Virus record (IMG/VR): IMGVR_UViG_3300042691_042880
Coordinates: 1 to 42,681 of that record
DNA length: 42,681 bases
Origin: a virus
Strand: one strand, 5' to 3'
Shown: positions 32,912 to 40,084 of the stretch, in pieces
Layout: each line of letters starts with the position of its first letter
How positions within the stretch are numbered: the stretch's first letter is position 1
Notes under the pieces: generated by a model
The model's database searches: none
Told to the model about the DNA's origin: nothing
The model's input: the letters and a program-made list of their open reading frames with translations, nothing else
Translations under genes and position numbers: made by a program

Positions 32912-33334
32912 TTAGAATTCCAAAGCTATACCAATTCCCACTTGCTTTTGAGTTGTCCCAATGGCTTGACCTTTAAGCTTTCCAATTAACGGGAAAGTTA
33001 CAGTGGCTCCATATTCTAACTCACTAGAAAATTCTGTCAAGTCTTTTAAAACAAGTACCCCCACTGTGACGCTTGAACCTTTCTCAGTTTTCTTATCCGT
33101 AACTGATTCTTGTTTAGTATCAGTTTGGGACTTTATATCAACTTGGGTACGTGTTTCAACAGACCCATCAGGTCTTTTAATTTTAACAGAAGTGATTTTT
33201 TTATCTTCTCTTTTCTTCTGCTCTTTTTTCTCAACAATTTTAATTTTTTCAACCACTTTAGGTTCTTGAGGAAATAAGAACTTTCCCGCTAAAAAAGCAG
33301 CAAGAGTAATAATAGCAACATATTGTAATTTCAT
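32912..33334 (-). CDS. Membrane-anchored periplasmic protein
   Basis: A 140-residue protein. An N-terminal membrane span or signal anchor (YVAIITLAAFLAGKFLF) precedes a Lys/Glu-rich stalk (25-50), a Thr/Ser/Asp-rich linker and a beta-rich C-terminus ending VGIGIALEF, with alternating hydrophobic residues like an outer-membrane strand. The layout could bridge the cell envelope, similar in principle to a spanin or an outer-membrane-targeted phage protein, but no family was recognised. It starts by ATGA overlap with the preceding SH3/KOW member, whose end supplies GGAGGG. Confidence 0.5.
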   Translation of the reverse strand: MKLQYVAIITLAAFLAGKFLFPQEPKVVEKIKIVEKKEQKKREDKKITSVKIKRPDGSVETRTQVDIKSQTDTKQESVTDKKTEKGSSVTVGVLVLKDLTEFSSELEYGATVTFPLIGKLKGQAIGTTQKQVGIGIALEF

Positions 33335-33525
33335 AAGCCCTCCAAGGCTTTATCCATTTCGGTAGCTTCTCTAAATCTTTCAGGACAAAATTCGTAATGA
33401 GACCCTTTAATCTTAATATAACGCTTAGAAAATATTGATCTTACAGTATAAATCTTACCTTCAATTAATTTTAAACCGACTAATCCCTTTATACAAACAA
33501 CTTTATCACCCTTTTTAAACTTCAC
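33331..33525 (-). CDS. SH3/KOW-like small protein, family member 5
   Basis: A 64-residue member. The start is a GTG at 33525 that overlaps the previous stop (GTGA) and follows GGAGGG; upstream in-frame codons lie inside the neighbour. The protein runs KFKKGDKVVCIKGLVGLKLI, EGKIYTVRSIF, then FREATEMDKALEGL, the consensus form of the C-terminal motif. It is the last of four consecutive members between 33331 and 34161. Confidence 0.65.
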   Translation of the reverse strand: MKFKKGDKVVCIKGLVGLKLIEGKIYTVRSIFSKRYIKIKGSHYEFCPERFREATEMDKALEGL

Positions 33526-33725
33526 AGTCCCTCCAAAGCTAATTCCATTTCTATAGCTTTTCTTATGTTGAAAGGATTGACACCAAAAGTCCAACCTACC
33601 AACATTATCATACCAAGATTTCTCTCGTCCATCACATAATTAACAGTATGTATCGTACCTTTTCTTGCCACATATAATCCATAGTCAACTAGAAGAACGA
33701 CCTTATCGCCTTTTTTAAAACTCAC
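33522..33725 (-). CDS. SH3/KOW-like small protein, family member 6
   Basis: A 67-residue member starting with GTG at 33725 in a GTGA overlap. It shows SFKKGDKVVLLVDYGLYVAR, then KGTIHTVNYVM, and ends NIRKAIEMELALEGL. The codons for LEGL and the stop read GGAGGGACTGTGA and carry both the SD and the GTG start of member 5. Confidence 0.65.
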   Translation of the reverse strand: MSFKKGDKVVLLVDYGLYVARKGTIHTVNYVMDERNLGMIMLVGWTFGVNPFNIRKAIEMELALEGL

Positions 33726-33946
33726 AACCCCTCCAAAGCTAATTCCATTTCAAGAGGCTCTCTAACATTGGCATAAACAAAATCACCCGTAGTATCTGTA
33801 GTTAATCTCACTTTATAATTATATGAAAACTCTGTGTCACTAGATGAAAAATATCCTAAAACTACAGCAACTTTACCAATAGCATGTTGATCTCCTCTTA
33901 AATAAGTATCAATGATTATTACCTTATCACCTTCTTTAAACTTCAT
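33722..33946 (-). CDS. SH3/KOW-like small protein, family member 7
   Basis: A 74-residue member: KFKEGDKVIIIDTYLRGDQH, AIGKVAVVLGYFSSSDTEFS, and the end YANVREPLEMELALEGL. The middle part (GYFSSSDTEFSYNYKVRL) resembles member 9 (AYYSTMLEDGDDFSETNFDY), so these two form a closer pair. The ATG is overlapped by the stop of member 8. Confidence 0.65.
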   Translation of the reverse strand: MKFKEGDKVIIIDTYLRGDQHAIGKVAVVLGYFSSSDTEFSYNYKVRLTTDTTGDFVYANVREPLEMELALEGL

Positions 33947-34161
33947 GGTAACACCTGGAATATTTCTGGAGCAAGTACTACGTTATCAATTTTACAAACC
34001 CAATTTCCATTTTCATAACTAGGAGACAAGGACTGCAAATCTAACATATATTCGTCATAATAACTCAAAACTTCACAAACTTCTCCCGCTTTTAGAAAAG
34101 TAGCCGAAGGTGTTTTTATATCTTCTAAAACAACAACAATATCACCCTTTTTGTATTTCAT
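33943..34161 (-). CDS. SH3/KOW-like small protein, family member 8 (APE type)
   Basis: A 72-residue member: KYKKGDIVVVLEDIKTPSAT, FLKAGEVCEVLSYY, LQSLSPSYENGNW, and the end VVLAPEIFQVLP. It is the best intact match to the broken copy at 39653-39881. The CAGGTG within FQVLP precedes the next ATG and works as its SD. It follows a small gene by ATGA overlap. Confidence 0.65.
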   Translation of the reverse strand: MKYKKGDIVVVLEDIKTPSATFLKAGEVCEVLSYYDEYMLDLQSLSPSYENGNWVCKIDNVVLAPEIFQVLP

Positions 34162-34385
34162 TTCTTTCTCTTTTTAAAACTGTTAACAGAATCAGTAGAA
34201 CTTCCAACAAGTTTACCTTTTTTATCAAAGCTTAAATGAACACTGTCTCTTATAGAAACACTGACAACCGCTCCAGCTTTTAACGCACCGTCGTCAATAA
34301 ACTCAGATTCTTGCCAAGTTGAGAAAAACACTCCCGTCTTTTTTAAAAACGATAGGAGCTTTTGTAGCTCTGTTTTCTTTTTCAT
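34158..34385 (-). CDS. Small hypothetical protein
   Basis: A 75-residue basic protein: a helical front (KKKTELQKLLSFLKKTGVFF), a possible small barrel (GALKAGAVVSVSIRDSVHLS, FDKKGKLVG) and a Lys-rich end (SFKKRKK). It lacks the C-terminal family motif and the FKxGD start, so it is not counted with the SH3/KOW family. ATGA overlaps on both sides. Confidence 0.5.
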   Translation of the reverse strand: MKKKTELQKLLSFLKKTGVFFSTWQESEFIDDGALKAGAVVSVSIRDSVHLSFDKKGKLVGSSTDSVNSFKKRKK

Positions 34386-34561
34386 AGCTCGTCCTTAATC
34401 TTTTCCAACTCTTTTGTAAGGACTACTCCAACAAGAGTTCCGTTAATAACCTGGCCCATAGAAAGCTTTAACACTTCTTCAATAACTTCTTTAGCAAATT
34501 CCTTAAGTTGGGAATCGTCAGAAGGTAAGTGATATGAGTACTTTTTAAAAAGGGAATTCAT
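34382..34561 (-). CDS. Small hypothetical protein
   Basis: A 59-residue protein if started at the ATG at 34561 (NSLFKKYSYHLPSDDSQLKE), which overlaps the nucleotidyltransferase stop by 17 bp. A longer frame upstream lies mostly within that gene and is not favoured. It is helical with KEFAKEVIEEVLKLSMGQVI and ends TKELEKIKDEL. Function unknown. Confidence 0.45.
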   Translation of the reverse strand: MNSLFKKYSYHLPSDDSQLKEFAKEVIEEVLKLSMGQVINGTLVGVVLTKELEKIKDEL

Positions 34562-35204
34562 CTTTATTTCCGTTTCCAAGTGCTTTAAACATATCAATTT
34601 CACTTGCCAATTCTTCAATAATTCCACTAACGCTAAGAGCTTGAGAAGCTGAAATACAGTTTGATCTTTTTTCTAAATCTTCTTGCGAAGTAATCACTCC
34701 ACTATTGGCAATAACTACCGCCATTTTTAAAAGCTGAGTTTCGCTAATAGTGTAGCCCATTTTTAAGAATTTGTTAATTCTTGTTAGTGCTGAAATTGGT
34801 GCAGTCGCTTTAACGTTGAACTTAATCTCTGAGCCATACCTATATAGAAGTTTATTTGTAAAAGGTTTAAAATATACCTGATTAATATTAAAATCAAATT
34901 TACTAACGACATCATTGGGTGAGCCAGAAACTAACGTAATAAATTGAATCTTTTTATTGTCAAAATCCCAATCAATGTTACCGAGAGGACTTTTTTCAAA
35001 CACTTTATTAGATTCTGCATACTTACAAAATACAAGCATATCCTCTTTTTTTTCAAAGAAGATGTCGTAATCATTTGGCTCTTTTAATCGAACTAAATCT
35101 CGAACACATCCTCCCGCAAAGTAAGTGCGCTCTTTTACCATTTGTTTTAAATGATCAGGCATAACGTTTACTATCTTTTCGTGCAGTTCTAATAACTCTT
35201 TCAT
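34545..35204 (-). CDS. CCA-adding / poly(A) polymerase-type nucleotidyltransferase
   Basis: A 219-residue protein with the head-domain signature of class II CCA-adding enzymes and poly(A) polymerases: YFAGGCVRDLVRL at 28-40 (GG 31-32, R35, D36) followed by NDYDIFF with the metal-binding D45 and D47. Residues 60-130 continue the beta-sheet, and 130-170 (APISALTRINKFLKMGY) resemble the flexible neck. It is shorter than bacterial CCA enzymes (about 400 residues) and lacks the full tail. It may repair or extend tRNA ends or other RNA 3' ends during infection. Directly downstream of the polymerase region. Confidence 0.75.
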   Translation of the reverse strand: MKELLELHEKIVNVMPDHLKQMVKERTYFAGGCVRDLVRLKEPNDYDIFFEKKEDMLVFCKYAESNKVFEKSPLGNIDWDFDNKKIQFITLVSGSPNDVVSKFDFNINQVYFKPFTNKLLYRYGSEIKFNVKATAPISALTRINKFLKMGYTISETQLLKMAVVIANSGVITSQEDLEKRSNCISASQALSVSGIIEELASEIDMFKALGNGNKDEFPF

Positions 35205-35389
35205 TATAGGTCCTCTTCGTGGATAAACGTAAGTTGATGATTTTCTGGAATAATGAATCCAACCGCTTTTAGAAAGCAGGTAAAATCTTCTAAGATATCA
35301 GGAAGATTATTCGCCTCTGTAATGAATTCGATAGATGTTCTATCAAAGGAATCAGCTACTTCCATGTTTTTCTTAAATGTTAAGCTCAT
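35204..35389 (-). CDS. Small hypothetical protein downstream of DNA polymerase
   Basis: A 61-residue protein with strand-helix pattern SIEFITEANNLPDILEDF, TCFLKAVGFIIPENHQL. The F-I...DIL..F..F.K..GF..P order recalls residues in the small protein just upstream of the polymerase (37840-38073). If both are homologous, they flank the polymerase gene. Function unknown; its stop codon touches the nucleotidyltransferase start. Confidence 0.5.
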   Translation of the reverse strand: MSLTFKKNMEVADSFDRTSIEFITEANNLPDILEDFTCFLKAVGFIIPENHQLTFIHEEDL

Positions 35390-35410
35390 ATAAAATCCTC
35401 CTAAAGCATC

Positions 35411-37852
35411 TTAGCTTTTAATTTGTTCAATGTCAAGAACTGCATCCAAAATATCAAGAGTGGCATCAACTCTTCCTATATAATGCTCAACATCATAATT
35501 ACCATCAAATTCTTCAATCAATTTTAAAACCTTGTTGGGAATCATTTTAGGTAGTCCAGTCTTTTTATAAACAACAGGTTCACCCTTTTTCACATCTTGA
35601 ACTTCACCTTCAACTTTATTAAATAACCAAACTTTATCACCTTCTCTAACATTTTCCAAATTTAAAGCATCGGTTACTTTTGTTTCGTTTTTTCTCGTAC
35701 CTTCTAAAAGTTTTTTAGTAATGGACTTTTTTACCGCCCATCTCTTTATGTCTTTAATATTCTTAGCTTCTTCAATATATCTATTGTAGATATCTTTTTC
35801 TAACCCTTTGTTAAAAACGAGGGAATCAATAAGCTGATCGAGCATTTCAGTTAAAGCTGGCTCTTTTTTAGAATCAGTTAAAGAGCTTCCTTTCTTTTTG
35901 TATTTCTCTGACCCCTTCGGTAAAAGAACGTAATTTTTAGCTTTTGAAACAATGACTCTAGAAAACTCCCCATCATCTTCCCAATTACAATACATAATGT
36001 CATTTAGCTCTTTTTCAATTTGTTTCATTTCAACTGGAGTAAATTCCGATTCGTCACTTTTAGCAAAAGAAAGAGAGTCTGTGTCTAAATTAACTAGCTT
36101 AAAATCATGTATAGGCATTTGTGAAAAACTTACATTAGTTTTTTCATCAATCTCTTCAAAATTAGGAGCATCTTGTTCTTCTTCGTACTTTTCCCACCAT
36201 TGGTTAATGTCTTTACCTGTTGCCCATATAATAGCCTTTTGTAGCCCTGCTCTACAGTTTCGAGTAATCTGTGCAGCATGTTCAAATGAATTGAAATTTA
36301 GCCCATTTGTAGCCAGTACGCCATATGAACTATTGATGAATATCTTTTGAGCAGCTTGAAGATCGTCATAATATGAATCTTTAGTTTCTTTAAACAATTT
36401 CTTGTTTTTCAAACGAGCCTCAGTAAAATATTTAACAGTTTTAACGAATAAGTTCTTAGGGTCTTTTTTAGCGTTATATATGTTGAATTTTAAGATTGTA
36501 CTAGGATAATATGAAGCTGCATCATATTTGAGTACATTGGAATAAATTCCAGGAACGCCATAGCTCATTCCTCCTGCAACACGAGAACTATCTGATGCTC
36601 TAGGAACGCTTTCGTTATTTTGAAGATATCCCCTAACAAGAACAGAATTAACCCATTTTCCTGTAGCACCTTGCAGCATTTCTTCAAAAGGAATTGGTAA
36701 AGATTGGCAAGTATAAAAATATGAAGTAATCATTCTATAAAAAAGATTTATAGTATCTTCAGAATCGTCGATACCGTATTGGATAATTTTTTCCCGCTCT
36801 TCGGGAATATCCCAATTATCTTTAATCTTTGATGCGTCATAGAATTGGCGAGACTCTGAAATGAATCCTTCAGCTTCAGCAATTGGTTTTAATCCCCAAC
36901 TAGGATAACCTTTACCTACTCCATAATTCAAAGCCACAAATAGACCGTCAACGATTTGTCTTCCGTATATATGAGCTTTATGATAATCCCAGCTTGTGTT
37001 ACCATCAACTCTTTTTTGCGACACATTACGTTTAAACTCAACATTCGAACCATCTCGTCCCAACGCTAAACTTGTATTATTTAGTTTGGCAACATGCTCC
37101 AAATAAGGTAAGTCATAGCCGTAACCATTCCAGAAGTTTATAATATCAGGATCAATAGCTCTTACCCATTTACACCAATCGTCAATCATTTTTCCAGCGT
37201 CATTATTATACTCATCAACTCTGAAATGTTTTTTTACTCTTATTCCATTTTTTTCATAAGAATTAGTAATAAGATAAACTTGAGATTTTTTATGGTGAGA
37301 CAAACCTTCCGATTCAATATCAAAAGCTAATACCCCTAAATCTGATGGCTTCATTCCTTTATAAAGAGTGATGCCTTCAATTAGCATAACTTGTTCCCGA
37401 GCATTCCATATTCCATAAACATTATCTTTTTTCCAAAGTTGCATATATTTAGCAAACTCGGGATAAGTTGAAAAGAATCGTATATATTTATAGTGTGTAT
37501 TTCCTTCCAGTCTTTTACAACGACTATCAAGCATTTTATCACAAAGAAGCCAAAAACGTGCTGGTCTTACTTCGGTATTTCCGTAACGGTCAAATATAAC
37601 AATTTCATTATCAACAACTTCAACTGCAACAATATCCAATGTTTTATCTTTCCCATAAATCAAATCGTCGAAATAATGAAGCTCTGTGTGAAATGGCTTA
37701 TATGTTTCTGAAAATGTAAATACTTCATTTTCAGTTACGATTTTATCGGGAGTTAAATCGAAAGGAGTTTTGTCTTCATAGATTAAAGCTTTTAGTTCGG
37801 AAAGAGCCTCATCATCTGAAATATGCCAATGAGTTTTCTCTATTCCTCCCAT
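35411..37852 (-). CDS. Family B DNA polymerase with 3'-5' exonuclease
   Basis: An 813-residue replicative polymerase. Exonuclease motifs: I with D178-I-E180 (FDIESEGLSHH), II with D247 (NGYGYDLPYL), III with Y359-x3-D363 (YGIDDSED). Polymerase motifs: A at 444-451 (DAASYYPS), B at 503-511 (KIFINSSYG), C with D590 and D592 (LDTDSLSF), and the KxY motif near 639-641 (KNY). All catalytic residues are present. ATG at 37852 is chosen (GGGAG five bases upstream) over a GTG two codons earlier. No terminal-protein insertion was recognised, and the neighbouring primase implies RNA/DNA-primed replication. T7 itself uses a family A enzyme. Confidence 0.93.
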   Translation of the reverse strand: MGGIEKTHWHISDDEALSELKALIYEDKTPFDLTPDKIVTENEVFTFSETYKPFHTELHYFDDLIYGKDKTLDIVAVEVVDNEIVIFDRYGNTEVRPARFWLLCDKMLDSRCKRLEGNTHYKYIRFFSTYPEFAKYMQLWKKDNVYGIWNAREQVMLIEGITLYKGMKPSDLGVLAFDIESEGLSHHKKSQVYLITNSYEKNGIRVKKHFRVDEYNNDAGKMIDDWCKWVRAIDPDIINFWNGYGYDLPYLEHVAKLNNTSLALGRDGSNVEFKRNVSQKRVDGNTSWDYHKAHIYGRQIVDGLFVALNYGVGKGYPSWGLKPIAEAEGFISESRQFYDASKIKDNWDIPEEREKIIQYGIDDSEDTINLFYRMITSYFYTCQSLPIPFEEMLQGATGKWVNSVLVRGYLQNNESVPRASDSSRVAGGMSYGVPGIYSNVLKYDAASYYPSTILKFNIYNAKKDPKNLFVKTVKYFTEARLKNKKLFKETKDSYYDDLQAAQKIFINSSYGVLATNGLNFNSFEHAAQITRNCRAGLQKAIIWATGKDINQWWEKYEEEQDAPNFEEIDEKTNVSFSQMPIHDFKLVNLDTDSLSFAKSDESEFTPVEMKQIEKELNDIMYCNWEDDGEFSRVIVSKAKNYVLLPKGSEKYKKKGSSLTDSKKEPALTEMLDQLIDSLVFNKGLEKDIYNRYIEEAKNIKDIKRWAVKKSITKKLLEGTRKNETKVTDALNLENVREGDKVWLFNKVEGEVQDVKKGEPVVYKKTGLPKMIPNKVLKLIEEFDGNYDVEHYIGRVDATLDILDAVLDIEQIKS

Positions 37853-38073
37853 AAACACTCCCTATAATTCAAAATATAAAACTCTTCTACATATTTTCTA
37901 TCAATTGGAGTGAATGTTCCAATTTTAAAGAATCTATCCAATATATCATCAATTTGGTCATTTTCGCAAGTTACTAAAATAAACGAAACTTCATCAGCTA
38001 AATCAGAGTCACTAAGGTTACTAACTTCTAATTTTAGCGTAAACTCTTCGTATAACATTTGGCTATAGTTCAT
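37840..38073 (-). CDS. Small hypothetical protein upstream of DNA polymerase
   Basis: A 77-residue protein (NYSQMLYEEFTLKLEVSNLS, then EVSFILVTCENDQIDDILDR, FFKIGTFTPIDR). The ATG at 38073 is preferred because GAGG lies 7 bases before; an earlier ATG at 38088 is inside the upstream gene. Its last codons contain the GGGAG used by the polymerase gene, so the two are translationally coupled. Possible relative of the gene at 35204. Confidence 0.5.
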   Translation of the reverse strand: MNYSQMLYEEFTLKLEVSNLSDSDLADEVSFILVTCENDQIDDILDRFFKIGTFTPIDRKYVEEFYILNYRECLWEE

Positions 38074-38317
38074 CACACAAAACCTCATCCATAGCGGTTG
38101 CTTCTCTAACGTTTACGTACAATCTTATATTAGAAGATGTTCTAACTATGTAATCAAAATTAGTTTCCGAAAAATCATCACCATCTTCTAGCATTGTTGA
38201 ATAATAGGCTAATATTTTAGCAATTTTACCCACTGCATTAATTCCTATTTTCATATCAGGAATATTAGTTCCAGTAATAACAACTCTATCGCCAACTTTA
38301 AACTTCGGTTTACTCAT
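38063..38317 (-). CDS. SH3/KOW-like small protein, family member 9
   Basis: An 84-residue member: SKPKFKVGDRVVITGTNIPD, NAVGKIAKILAYYS, and the end VNVREATAMDEVLCDEL, a diverged form in which EGL is replaced by CDEL. Its front is nearly the same as member 1. It ends over the start of the small gene before the polymerase. Confidence 0.65.
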   Translation of the reverse strand: MSKPKFKVGDRVVITGTNIPDMKIGINAVGKIAKILAYYSTMLEDGDDFSETNFDYIVRTSSNIRLYVNVREATAMDEVLCDEL

Positions 38318-38318
38318 T

Positions 38319-38588
38319 TTAAAGACCTTCTAAAGCTTTGTCCATTTCGGTAGCTTCTCTAACATCAGCCCAAGCGTACACAATGTCAAACTTACCAGGA
38401 CCAGATTTGAATTCTACCTGATAATCTTTTTTATCACTTCTGGGAGCAGTTTCTCCATTTGAAAGTACTAGAATAGTTTCTCTAATTCTTCCGACTCTAC
38501 CTATGTATATACGATTGATATCAGAGTTAACGTCTGTAATTACAACAGTTTCACCAACTTTATAAATTCTCTGAGGAGTTTTTTCCAT
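38319..38588 (-). CDS. SH3/KOW-like small protein, family member 10
   Basis: An 89-residue member: RIYKVGETVVITDVNSDINR, IGRVGRIRETILV, DYQVEFKSGPGKFDIVYAW, ending ADVREATEMDKALEGL (full consensus). It is the closest partner of member 14 (IGRIGVIKETI, DYLVRV, YIWADV). It overlaps the end of the primase gene by 29 bp, and its TTAGAAGG end precedes member 9. Confidence 0.68.
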   Translation of the reverse strand: MEKTPQRIYKVGETVVITDVNSDINRIYIGRVGRIRETILVLSNGETAPRSDKKDYQVEFKSGPGKFDIVYAWADVREATEMDKALEGL

Positions 38589-39423
38589 CTCTCACTGCCT
38601 TTTTAATTTGGTACATGTCTTTTGAATCTAGCGGATTAGGAGCGATAGACTCAATTACAGAAATGATAACATCTTCTTCAATTCCTGACAAGGCTAAACT
38701 AAACACAGCAGCGTTTAAAGACATTATCCAATTACCTTCAATTCCTGTATGAGCATTCTCTAAAAAGAAGCTTACCGACTCAGGAACTCTTTCCCGATCT
38801 TTTCCGTAAAGAGTTCGGACAAGTCCACGAATTCCGTCAGTTACGTCAACTTGGATAAGCTCACCTTTTAAAAGATTAGCCGTTGATTTATTGGGAATGA
38901 TTTCAGCTCGGGTAGGTTTTAGAAGTTCTCCTTCTTGAAAAAACCCATCGGATAAATTTGACATACAGTACCAACGAGCAAGGTCGCTACATGACGGATC
39001 ACGTTCTGGGAAATGTTCGCACATTTTCTCCAGCGTTTTAAAATAGTCAGCTTTATTAAAAATAGTATGAAGAAGTGGGAAAACTAAGCGGTGCTTTTGA
39101 TTTTCCTGAGTAAAGCTGGGAGAAGGCAGACACACTGCCATAAGTCCTAAATTTTGAATTCTTTTTTCAGATTCTGCAATGGATAAGCCAGTGTCGATAT
39201 CTAAAACTAGGAAATCGCAAGAAACCCAAAAGTCTTCATGTCTTGGCCCATCAAAAACAAACGGACTCCATGAATACGTTGTAATAGCTTCAATAAGCTC
39301 TTCATCAGTTCTAACAACCGTAGTTTCTGGTAAGTTGTCTTTTGAACAAAGATATGCCAATTTAATTTTATCCTCTTTTGTTTTTGGAGTAAAATTGGCT
39401 TTTTTAAAAACAGATAGTTTCAC
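38560..39423 (-). CDS. Archaeo-eukaryotic-type (AEP) primase
   Basis: A 287-residue protein with AEP catalytic motifs: I CDFLVLDIDTG with D75 and D77, II ENQKHRLVFPL with H111, and III SCSDLARWYC with D147. The C-terminal part (about 215-287) ends YQIKKAVRDG, like the PriCT helices of phage and plasmid primases. It would make primers for the family B polymerase 700 bp downstream. The start is GTG at 39423 in a GTGA overlap with an SH3/KOW member whose end supplies GGAGGG. There is no helicase domain in this chain; the helicase is separate at 40737. Confidence 0.8.
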   Translation of the reverse strand: MKLSVFKKANFTPKTKEDKIKLAYLCSKDNLPETTVVRTDEELIEAITTYSWSPFVFDGPRHEDFWVSCDFLVLDIDTGLSIAESEKRIQNLGLMAVCLPSPSFTQENQKHRLVFPLLHTIFNKADYFKTLEKMCEHFPERDPSCSDLARWYCMSNLSDGFFQEGELLKPTRAEIIPNKSTANLLKGELIQVDVTDGIRGLVRTLYGKDRERVPESVSFFLENAHTGIEGNWIMSLNAAVFSLALSGIEEDVIISVIESIAPNPLDSKDMYQIKKAVRDGKNSSENL

Positions 39424-39656
39424 AGTCCCTCCAACGCTAAATCCATTTCGGTAGCTTCTCTAAAATGTTCAACACGGAGGTCATAATTCTTTCCGTTGAC
39501 ATTTACATAAGTTTGTTGTCTCCCATCAGGGAAAGTAACAGTGAATATTTTTTCTATTACGTATAGCTTACCTAAGAAAGTACACCTCTGTGTTATTGTA
39601 TCAATATACCATAAATCAGATAAACTAACAACTTTATCGCCTTCTTTAAAACTCAT
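39420..39656 (-). CDS. SH3/KOW-like small protein, family member 11
   Basis: A 78-residue member: SFKEGDKVVSLSDLWYIDTI, FLGKLYVIEKIFTV, then VEHFREATEMDLALEGL (consensus). Its FLGKLYVIEKIF segment pairs with EGKIYTVRSIF of member 5, which also has a FRE motif, so these two form a subgroup. Located between the primase and a broken family member. Confidence 0.67.
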   Translation of the reverse strand: MSFKEGDKVVSLSDLWYIDTITQRCTFLGKLYVIEKIFTVTFPDGRQQTYVNVNGKNYDLRVEHFREATEMDLALEGL

Positions 39657-39881
39657 GATAACACCTGGAATATTTCTGGAGCAAGTGCTATTTTAGAAAT
39701 GTTAATAGTCCACTTACCGCCCTTAAAGTTGGGATTTAATGATTGTAAGTGTGCCCACGTTTTTCCTGTTTCAAATGTCGTCACTTCACAAACCTCACCT
39801 TTTTTTAAAATAAGTGGTTCCGCTATACTCACCTATTTCATCTTCCAAAACAACAACAATGTCGCCTTTTTTGTATTTCAT
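39653..39881 (-). pseudogene. Frameshifted SH3/KOW-like gene, family member 12 (APE type)
   Basis: From the ATG at 39881 the frame reads KYKKGDIVVVLEDEIGEYSG then TTYFKKR and stops at TGA. One base later the second frame continues KKGEVCEVTTFETGKTW, LQSLNPNFKGGKW and ends IALAPEIFQVLS. The break lies at an A7 run (minus strand; T at 39800-39806). With six A the two halves join as YFKKGEVCEV, matching FLKAGEVCEV of member 8. Start and stop overlaps with both neighbours are intact. It may be a true mutation, a sequencing error, or corrected by transcriptional slippage on A7. Confidence 0.75.
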
Positions 39882-40084
39882 AACCCTTCCAATAATAAGA
39901 ACATTTCAGGAGCGTCTCTAAACCGATAAGCTTTAAAGTTTCGCTGTGTTATATAAGAGTTTAAATCAAGCTCCACCATTTCTACGTTATCCGTGTTTTT
40001 ATACTCTCGAAACACTTTATACACTCTACCCAATTGGAGATTGTATTCAGTGCCAGAGTTATCAACGCAGATAACGTATTTCAT
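39878..40084 (-). CDS. SH3/KOW-like small protein, family member 13
   Basis: A 68-residue member that lacks the usual FKxGD front (KYVICVDNSGTEYNLQLGRV, YKVFREYKNTDNVE) but ends FRDAPEMFLLLEGL. This end joins the two C-terminal types: APEM as in the APE group and LEGL as in the REATEMD group, showing they are one family. It ends GGAAGGGTTATGA, giving SD and start to the broken copy. Confidence 0.6.
   Translation of the reverse strand: MKYVICVDNSGTEYNLQLGRVYKVFREYKNTDNVEMVELDLNSYITQRNFKAYRFRDAPEMFLLLEGL

Noticed and set aside
33526-33594. Longer start for the SH3/KOW member ending at 33331
   Set aside because: The extra 23 residues overlap the coding end of the neighbour and do not match the family; the GTG at 33525 has GGAGGG and the family-type start.
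35440-35500. CATTATATAGG on the minus strand (near 35482-35472), similar to the late promoter core
   Set aside because: Only part of the core matches, the upstream bases differ, and it lies inside the polymerase gene with no new transcription unit following.
35952-36350. 132-codon plus-strand frame antisense to the DNA polymerase
   Set aside because: It lies wholly within the polymerase gene, has no SD, and its product is Ser/Cys-rich without recognisable motifs.
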